Shown here piece after piece: positions 58,458 through 64,000 of a DNA stretch of 64,000 nt. The first letter of the stretch is position 1; every line of letters starts with the position of its first letter. The DNA is taken from NCBI RefSeq assembly GCF_006968745.1, contig NZ_CP030118.1, forward strand, positions 5,205,943 to 5,269,942. The letters run 5' to 3'. Under the pieces are notes generated by a model, which saw only the letters and a program-made list of their open reading frames with translations, searched no databases and had not been told where the DNA came from. Made by a program: the position numbers and the translations under genes. This stretch comes from Brasilonema sennae CENA114. Its GTDB lineage: Bacteria; Cyanobacteriota; Cyanobacteriia; Cyanobacteriales; Nostocaceae.

Positions 58458-59783
58458 ATGTCTCCAACAATCGAAATTCTAATTATTGTTTTTTTAATTC
58501 TTGCCAATGCTGTGTTCGTCATGTCAGAATTGGCGATTTTCTCAGTACGAAAGGTGCGTCTCCAACAACTTGCTGACCGGGGTGATGCTAAAGCACGCGT
58601 CGCTTTGGAACTGGCATCCTCGCCGAATCAGTTTCTAGGAACTGTTCAGATTGGGATCACACTCCTGACCATCATCTCTGGTGCCTATGGTGAAGAAACG
58701 ATCGCCAAGAGAGTAGCGCCTATTCTAAATTTTATCCCTTTGGAGGCAGATTTTAAGGAACACCTAGCTAAAGGATTAGCAATTTTAGTTATTACATTTT
58801 TGACACTAATTCTTGGTGAACTGGTACCTAAGCGGCTTGCTTTAAACAACCCGGAACCAATTGCTTCCGTTATCGCTATACCGATGCGAACATTGTCTCA
58901 ATTAACATCACCTGTAGTGGGACTTTTAAGTTTTTCTACTGAGGCAGTGCTGCGGTTGTTGGGTACCAGACCGTCCAAAGAGCCACTCGTGACAGAGGAA
59001 GAAATTAGAGTCTTAATCGAACAAGGTACTGAGGAGGGAACCTTTGAAGAAGCAGAACAAGATATGGTCGAGCGGGTTTTTCGCTTGGGCGATCGCCCCG
59101 TCAGTTCATTCATGACACCCCGACCGGATATTGTTTGGCTGGATTTGGAAGACTCTACCGAAGAAAACCGCCGCAAAATTATTGATGGTGGTTATTCCCG
59201 GTATCCAGTTTCTCAGGGGGGACTTGACAACGTGCTAGGTATCATCCCAGTCACCGACTTGTTAACCCGGTGTTTCAGCGGTGAAAACTTGGATTTAACA
59301 GTAGGATTGCGACAGCCCGTGTACGTGCCAGAAAGCACCCGAGGCTTGAAAGTTTTGGAGTTGTTCAAGCAAACTGTCACTCATATGGCGCTAGTTGTAG
59401 ATGAATATGGTGTGATTCAAGGATTAGTCACTCTTAATGACGTCATGATAGAAATTGTCGGTGATGTTCCTTCTGTTGATGACCAGGAAGACCCTCAAAT
59501 TGTACAACGAGAGGACGGTTCCTGGTTGTTGGATGGTATGTTGGCTGTAGATGAGTTTTTTGAACTATTCGATGTTGAGGAGTCGTCACACGAAAACCGA
59601 GGAAGTTATCAAACATTAGGTGGTTTTGTCATGGCGCATCTAGGTCGGATACCCTCAGCTGCAGATCATTTTGAATGGCAAGGTATGCGGTTGGAAGTTA
59701 TGGATATGGATGGTAACCGTGTTGATAAGATTCTCGTTGTGCCTCAGGAAGTGAAATCTAGTAATAGTCAAAAACCAGATTAG
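58458..59783 (+). CDS. CNNM/CBS-domain membrane protein (hemolysin C/CorC family)
   Basis: A 441-residue protein. An N-terminal CNNM transmembrane domain (about 1-190) contains LANAVFVMSELAIFSVRKVR, FLGTVQIGITLLTIISGAYG and LILGELVPKRLAL. Two CBS domains follow (MTPRPDIVWLDLED onward; AFVVDEYG-like MALVVDEYGVIQGLV), and then a CorC_HlyC C-terminal domain (DGSWLLDGMLAVDEFFELF). Relatives are magnesium or cobalt exporters regulated by nucleotide binding to CBS domains; the name hemolysin is historical. A clear terminator lies about 80 bases downstream. Confidence 0.93.
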   Translation: MSPTIEILIIVFLILANAVFVMSELAIFSVRKVRLQQLADRGDAKARVALELASSPNQFLGTVQIGITLLTIISGAYGEETIAKRVAPILNFIPLEADFKEHLAKGLAILVITFLTLILGELVPKRLALNNPEPIASVIAIPMRTLSQLTSPVVGLLSFSTEAVLRLLGTRPSKEPLVTEEEIRVLIEQGTEEGTFEEAEQDMVERVFRLGDRPVSSFMTPRPDIVWLDLEDSTEENRRKIIDGGYSRYPVSQGGLDNVLGIIPVTDLLTRCFSGENLDLTVGLRQPVYVPESTRGLKVLELFKQTVTHMALVVDEYGVIQGLVTLNDVMIEIVGDVPSVDDQEDPQIVQREDGSWLLDGMLAVDEFFELFDVEESSHENRGSYQTLGGFVMAHLGRIPSAADHFEWQGMRLEVMDMDGNRVDKILVVPQEVKSSNSQKPD

Positions 59784-59856
59784 CTTCTTCGCGCCCTCGC
59801 CCTGCACTATAACGGTACTCCGTTCACCAATACATCCAAAGAAGAAAGTTTAAAAT

Positions 59857-59886
59857 AAAAAATATGCCCTAAGGGCATATTTTTTA
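59857..59886 (+). terminator. Terminator after the CNNM gene
   Basis: AAAAAATATGCCCT is followed directly by its inverse AAGGGCATATTTTTT, giving a near-perfect stem and T-run. The remaining gap to 60133 holds repeat-like sequence but no gene. Confidence 0.85.
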
Positions 59887-60133
59887 TTCCGCATTTTATT
59901 TCAGCAAAAATGCCATTTCGCTCCACGCGAGCAACCTCAACCGTGCCTAGCCACGACGCAGTACACCTTGACTGTGCCAAGCGGCGAGTTGATTATACGC
60001 GGGATGATGAGCGTGATGAGAGTTTCGCTCACAAATCGGGGCTGATATTTGGGCTGCTATATCGCCTGTAATTTTCCTGCTATTGCAGCTAACAAGTGTC
60101 AAAATATGTTAGCTGTAGAGCGATGAGTTATAA

Positions 60134-60742
60134 ATGGGAATGGCACAAGCAGAACGTACTGCCGAACAGACACGGGAACTGATTTTAGCAACGGCTGAGG
60201 TTCAGCTACGGCGGTATGGCTACGCCCGCACCACTATCAGTGAAATTGCTCGTGCCTGTAAAATGTCGCACGCCAATGTTTATCGCTTCTTCAAAACCAA
60301 AGCTGATGTGATGGATGCCGTCGTAGAACGATGGTTCAGTGGTATAGAGCAAGCCCTGCGAGATTGTGCGCAACAACCAGGTTCTGCTAGCGATCGCCTG
60401 CAAGCCTACGTGTTAGAACTGTATCGGCTCAAACGAGACAAACTTGCCGCTGAGCCAGAACTCTTTGATGCTTATCTGGCTATTTTGGAAGCTGATCGCA
60501 CTGTCGTTGAGCATCACTTGCAAGTCTTGTCTTCCATTCTCAACGAAATTTTGACCTGTGGAGTCAAAACCGGTGAGTTCCAGATTACCGATTTATCGCT
60601 AGCAACTGAAGCGGTGAGCGCCGCTACCCTCAAGTTTCACCATCCCTTAATGATTCGAGAATCTGCTGATCAGCCGATGGAAAAACAGGCGATCGCCGTC
60701 GTTCAACTGCTCACCGCAGCACTAGCTACAAGGAAAATCTAA
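60134..60742 (+). CDS. TetR/AcrR family transcriptional regulator
   Basis: A 202-residue repressor-type protein. The DNA-binding HTH lies at about 15-62 (RELILATAEVQLRRYGYART, then TISEIARACKMSHANVYRFF, with TKADVMDAVVERW). The C-terminal ligand domain is all-helical and resembles the TetR_C_7-like type. Two ATGs (60134 and 60140) are possible. It precedes the aldo-keto reductase gene by about 140 bases on the same strand and may control it; a palindromic operator could not be fixed. Confidence 0.92.
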   Translation: MGMAQAERTAEQTRELILATAEVQLRRYGYARTTISEIARACKMSHANVYRFFKTKADVMDAVVERWFSGIEQALRDCAQQPGSASDRLQAYVLELYRLKRDKLAAEPELFDAYLAILEADRTVVEHHLQVLSSILNEILTCGVKTGEFQITDLSLATEAVSAATLKFHHPLMIRESADQPMEKQAIAVVQLLTAALATRKI

Positions 60743-60885
60743 TCAGATAACAGTTTGTGACACTTTTCAATAATTGTCACTTGTCATTTTATTGGCAAGT
60801 AGGATAGTATTTCAATGTCTGGATGACAAATTTCAAATTTTGTAATTAGTTATTAAATCAGCCGCAAACAAAGGAGTCAAAACCA

Positions 60886-61881
60886 ATGAAATACCGCAAA
60901 CTCGGAAAATCTGATGCTCAAGTATCAGCTTTGGGTTTGGGCTGTATGGGCATGTCAGATTTTTATGGTGGACGGCAAACGAATGATGCCCAAAGCATTG
61001 CAACCATTCGTCAGGCGATCGAACTCGGCGTGAACTTTCTCGACACAGGCGACTTCTATGGAGTTGGACACAATGAAGAACTGATTCGCCAAGCCATTAA
61101 AGATATTCCGCGTGAACGAGTTTTTATCTCAGTGAAATTTGGTACACTACGCAACCACGATGGTGGTTTTCTCGGTTCCGATAATCGCCCCATTGCCGTG
61201 CGTAACTTCTTGTCTTATAGCTTACAAAGACTGCGCGTTGACTACATTGATATGTACTATCCATCCAGAATTGACCCAAACGTGCCAGTTGAAGACACAG
61301 TTGGAATATTGGGAGAACTCGTCAAAGAAGGCAAAATTCGCTACGTCGGATTGTCTGAAGCCGGACCAGAAACATTACGTCGTGCCTACACCGTTCATCC
61401 AATTACCATGCTACAAACCGAATATAGTCTCTGGACAAGGGAACCAGAAACTGACGTACTGCCGGTTTGTCGTGAACTGGGAATTGGATTAGTCGCTTAC
61501 TCACCACTCGGACGCGGATTTTTAACTGGTGCCTTTGAGAAACCAGAAGACGTTGCACCTGATGATTTTCGTCGCCACACACCACGCTTTCAAGGCGAGA
61601 ATTTTGAACGCAATTTACAACTTGTGAAAAAGATTAAAGAAATTGCAACCGAGAAGAAATGTACACCAGCACAACTCGCTCTCGCATGGCTGCTTGCACA
61701 GGGCGAAGACATCGTGCCAATTCCGGGAACAAAACGGCGTGAGCGACTTGAAGAGAATTTGCAGGCGATCAATATTGAATTGAACGACGATGATTTGCGG
61801 CGTATTGAGGAAGTTGCACCGATGGGAGCCGCAGCAGGGACACGCTATCCCGACGCATTTATGCACACGGTGAATCGTTAA
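60886..61881 (+). CDS. Aldo/keto reductase
   Basis: A 331-residue NADPH-dependent reductase fold. It begins MKYRKLGKSDAQVSALGLGC, the usual AKR12/AKR13-type beginning. Of the catalytic tetrad Asp53 and Tyr58 (DTGDFYG) and Lys84 (ISVKFG) are visible, but the His position reads Ser127 (DMYYPSRIDP, where relatives have YYQHRxDP). The cofactor region PIPGTKRRERLEENL is intact. The change might alter substrate or activity. GGAG lies before the ATG. It probably detoxifies aldehydes, in line with the glyoxalase-like and GFA genes downstream. Confidence 0.92.
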   Translation: MKYRKLGKSDAQVSALGLGCMGMSDFYGGRQTNDAQSIATIRQAIELGVNFLDTGDFYGVGHNEELIRQAIKDIPRERVFISVKFGTLRNHDGGFLGSDNRPIAVRNFLSYSLQRLRVDYIDMYYPSRIDPNVPVEDTVGILGELVKEGKIRYVGLSEAGPETLRRAYTVHPITMLQTEYSLWTREPETDVLPVCRELGIGLVAYSPLGRGFLTGAFEKPEDVAPDDFRRHTPRFQGENFERNLQLVKKIKEIATEKKCTPAQLALAWLLAQGEDIVPIPGTKRRERLEENLQAINIELNDDDLRRIEEVAPMGAAAGTRYPDAFMHTVNR

Positions 61882-62096
61882 GATGTAGGCGAGCAGAAAA
61901 CACCTAGTGAAAAACCGTCTCGATGGGAGGATCTACAGTAAAACTCTGTATAATAAATTGTTAGGCGGCTTAAGTTATCGCAAAGGACTTATTTGGGAAT
62001 TTTTCCTTATCTGCTTGGTGTTAAGCAAAAAATGTGATGTGGTAGGAGCAAGTCTGGTCAATACACTGTCAATAGTTAGCCGATGACTAAACAACA

Positions 62097-62909
62097 ATGA
62101 TTTATCAAACTTATCTCCCGCAATCGCTCCTCTCACAGTTCATAGAATTTTTCTGGATGAGGGAAGGTGAGCATTTATCAGCAGTACAAACCCGCTTGCT
62201 GCCAATGGGGATGATGGAATTAGTCATTAATCTCCACGAGGACAGCATTCCACTATTTGATCGTCAGAGTCGAGTTCAACGCGGTAGCACCAATGGTACA
62301 ATGCTTTGCGGCACACATTCTGAAAATTTTATTGCCCAGGTCGATCGCAAAATATCTGTGATGGGTGTACATTTTAGACCCGGAGGAGGGACTGCATTCT
62401 TTGGACTACCTGCTGGTGAACTCCATAATGAAAATATTTCATTGGATGAACTGTGGCAAGGTCATGCCGCAGAATTGCGTGATCGCTTGTTAAAAACGTC
62501 CTTGAAAAACCGATTTTCTGTATTAGAACGGTTTTTGATGCAGATGCTGCGCTCGCCTGCTCTCCATCCTGCTGTCGATTTTGCAGTGCAGCAGTTTCAG
62601 CGATCCACGCTGCCAACCGTTCGAGCTGTAACCGATCAAATCGGATTTAGTACCCGCCATTTCAACCAACTCTTTCGGGATCAAGTCGGGTTAACGCCAA
62701 AGCTGTTTTGTCGCATTCAGCGGTTTCAGCAAGTCCTGAATCTGCTGGCTCTTAAAAACCAAGTTAACTGGATGGATATTGTTTTTACCTGTGGCTATTT
62801 CGACCAAGCACACTTGATTCACGAGTTTCGGGCATTCGCGGATTGCACACCAACGGAATATTTATCACGACGAGGCTTTCATCCTTGCCATGTGGAGTTG
62901 CCCCATTGA
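62097..62909 (+). CDS. AraC family transcriptional regulator
   Basis: A 270-residue regulator. The N-terminal part (YLPQSLLSQFIEFFWMREGE, LLPMGMMELVINL, GVHFRPGGGTAFFGLP) is the DUF6597-type sensor domain. The C-terminal double HTH contains TVRAVTDQIGFSTRHFNQLF, RDQVGLTPKLFCRIQRFQQV and FTCGYFDQAHLIHEFR. Proteins of this architecture commonly regulate adjacent small operons; here VOC, DUF6463 and GFA genes follow. The ATG at 62097 has no strong Shine-Dalgarno sequence. Confidence 0.92.
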   Translation: MIYQTYLPQSLLSQFIEFFWMREGEHLSAVQTRLLPMGMMELVINLHEDSIPLFDRQSRVQRGSTNGTMLCGTHSENFIAQVDRKISVMGVHFRPGGGTAFFGLPAGELHNENISLDELWQGHAAELRDRLLKTSLKNRFSVLERFLMQMLRSPALHPAVDFAVQQFQRSTLPTVRAVTDQIGFSTRHFNQLFRDQVGLTPKLFCRIQRFQQVLNLLALKNQVNWMDIVFTCGYFDQAHLIHEFRAFADCTPTEYLSRRGFHPCHVELPH

Positions 62910-62988
62910 GGTCATTTTTTTACAATTATTGGGTCTAGGGAGTATGTCATGCTCACATAAACTACCCAAGTAGAGTTACCGAAATCTC

Positions 62989-63390
62989 ATGGAAATTACA
63001 GCTTCAGCGCTTTCACTCAATGTTGATGATGTGATGGCATCGGCAATGTTCGTCAAGCAACATTTTGGCTTCCATGAAGAAATGTCAGCCGAGGGCTTTA
63101 TCTCTCTCTCCAGACCAGATGCTGGTTTCAATCTAATCTTTCTTCAAACTGGACTGGCAAGCTTCAAACCTATCCATATGCGAGGACATCGAGCGGACGG
63201 TCTGCTTATTGTCTTTGTGGTCGATGACATCGATCAAGAATACATGCGAATCCAAACAGAAGGTGTACCCATTACAACTGCGATCGAGACCGAACCTTGG
63301 GGAGAGAGATTCTTTCAGGTGACAGATCCGAATGGTGTCGTCATTCAACTCGTGCAGTGGGTTACTGAAAACACAGGAGAACCAAAATGA
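62989..63390 (+). CDS. VOC family (glyoxalase/bleomycin resistance-type) protein
   Basis: A 133-residue protein with the two beta-alpha-beta-beta-beta units of the VOC fold: ALSLNVDDVMASAMFVKQHF, then FNLIFLQTG, LIVFVVDDIDQEYMRIQTEG and the ending PWGERFFQVTDPNGVVIQLVQ. The final Glu-type metal position and the WGERFF motif are typical. Members include glyoxalase I, dioxygenases and antibiotic-binding proteins; no specific activity is asserted. It overlaps the DUF6463 gene by four bases, so they are translationally coupled. Confidence 0.9.
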   Translation: MEITASALSLNVDDVMASAMFVKQHFGFHEEMSAEGFISLSRPDAGFNLIFLQTGLASFKPIHMRGHRADGLLIVFVVDDIDQEYMRIQTEGVPITTAIETEPWGERFFQVTDPNGVVIQLVQWVTENTGEPK

Positions 63391-63773
63391 AAAAAATCAA
63401 CGGTCTTGCTCTGATTATGATTGGATTATTGCACAGTGCGATCGCATTAGGAATACCAGGAGCATTGGGATTTAGTGGAATTTGGCAGGAAATAATGGGT
63501 ATTGGTGTGCTTGATGCTGTCAAATCGAATCAGCTTCGTATCTGGGGATACTACTGGTTCCTTGTGCCAGGATTCTTGATGATTCTTTATGGTTTTCTGT
63601 GCCATTGGATTGAAAATCAGTTGAATCTACCATTACCAGCATTTGTAGGTTGGGGACTATTCATAGTTTCCTGTTTTTGCATTCTACTGGATATTGATAC
63701 GGGGTTCTGGCTGGTGTTGCTCGTTGCAGTGAATGCGATCGCAACATCACGACCTGCAAAAGTGGAAGGATAG
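63387..63773 (+). CDS. DUF6463 family membrane protein
   Basis: A 128-residue membrane protein starting at an ATG that overlaps the VOC stop (ATGA). Four hydrophobic segments are visible (LALIMIGLLHSAIALGIPGA, WFLVPGFLMILYGFLCHWI, FVGWGLFIVSCFCILL and FWLVLLVAVNAIA). The wording GLLHSAIAL and YYWFLVPGFLMILYG is that of the DUF6463 family. Function is unknown. It is part of the AraC-linked set at the end of the window. Confidence 0.85.
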   Translation: MKKINGLALIMIGLLHSAIALGIPGALGFSGIWQEIMGIGVLDAVKSNQLRIWGYYWFLVPGFLMILYGFLCHWIENQLNLPLPAFVGWGLFIVSCFCILLDIDTGFWLVLLVAVNAIATSRPAKVEG

Positions 63774-63836
63774 CGTGATGGCAGTCATTGAGCATAAGTT
63801 AGTAGGTGACAAGGTTAGGTTTTTGGGAGATTAGGA

Positions 63837-64000
63837 ATGAAAGTACCTTTTACGGGTGGTTGTCTGTGTGGAGCTATCCGCGACGAATGTTCGGCAGAGC
63901 CAATTGTCATGGGCAATTGCCATTGTCGCGATTGCCAGCGGGCAACTGGTAGCGCATTTGCGGCGGCGCTCCTTGTCCCGCGCAATGCCGTCACAATCGC
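63837..64000 (+). CDS. GFA family protein (formaldehyde-activating enzyme-like), partial
   Basis: The frame from ATG 63837, with TTAGGA just before it, runs off the window end: MKVPFTGGCLCGAIRDECSA, then MGNCHCRDCQRATGSAF. The CxCG and CHCRDCQ zinc-ligand clusters identify a GFA/CENP-V-type protein, related to glutathione-dependent formaldehyde-activating enzyme. Only 54 residues are present. It continues the AraC/VOC/DUF6463 set, which suggests a shared role in handling reactive carbonyls. Confidence 0.88.
   Translation, partial: MKVPFTGGCLCGAIRDECSAEPIVMGNCHCRDCQRATGSAFAAALLVPRNAVTI

Overview
The window looks like the chromosome of a filamentous, probably heterocyst-forming cyanobacterium (Nostocales). 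Evidence: photosystem II genes psbK, psbM and a PsbP homologue; many HIP1 octamers (GCGATCGC); short tandem repeats of the heptamer type; a Mo-nitrogenase C-terminal domain protein; COP23 and several cyanobacteria-only hypothetical families; large CHAT/STAND signalling proteins; and abundant small palindromic repeats. The species cannot be named from the sequence alone.

Layout. 1-2.75 kb: a small cyanobacterial protein, a cupin gene killed by one nonsense codon, and a solitary TnpB element with a probable guide-RNA right end. 2.8-13.2 kb: housekeeping genes (maf, PsbP-like, DUF2278, comF, PPC-domain protein, cobS, tgt, psbK, a 2Fe-2S ferredoxin, psbM, universal stress protein). 13.8-18.6 kb: a 1601-residue CHAT-nSTAND1-WD40 protein whose propeller gene holds five base-identical 123-bp units, followed by tRNA-Lys(CUU). 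19.0-25.8 kb: an exported methyltransferase-like lipoprotein beside an amino-acid permease, an AI-2E family exporter, a DUF1614 membrane protein and ftsH. 25.8-30.4 kb: three minus-strand genes (DUF2235 hydrolase, cyclooxygenase-like linoleate dioxygenase, catalase-related hydroperoxide lyase) lying between the 3' end of ftsH and a second, decayed copy of that same 3' end. 30.5-41.9 kb: WD40 protein, SMR exporter, GH13 glycosidase, fasciclin protein, rpoZ, a COP23/serine protease/protease-TPR cluster and a DUF433-DUF5615 pair, with many repeats. 41.9-54.5 kb: receptor-like Ser/Thr kinase, malic enzyme, a secreted gamma-carbonic-anhydrase-like protein plus a decayed second copy, creatininase, cupin, and a second large CHAT protein (CHAT-NB-ARC-TPR). 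54.6-64 kb: mfd, a CNNM/CBS membrane protein, and a TetR / aldo-keto reductase / AraC / VOC / DUF6463 / GFA run.

The most interesting unit is the 25.8-30.4 kb block. The dioxygenase/catalase-related pair matches the linoleate 10S-dioxygenase and 10S-hydroperoxide lyase pair reported from Nostoc punctiforme, which makes 1-octen-3-ol and a C10 oxo-acid. Here a lipase-like DUF2235 gene precedes it in the same orientation, suggesting a complete route from membrane lipid to volatile oxylipin. The flanking 0.4-kb direct repeats derived from ftsH suggest that the block arrived, or was rearranged, as a unit. The two CHAT-STAND proteins are candidate self/non-self or cell-death sensors, and one of them is visibly being remodelled by repeat amplification. 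The window also records many insertions of tiny elements, including an in-frame 60-bp insertion inside tnpB and a 163-bp MITE with an 8-bp target duplication.
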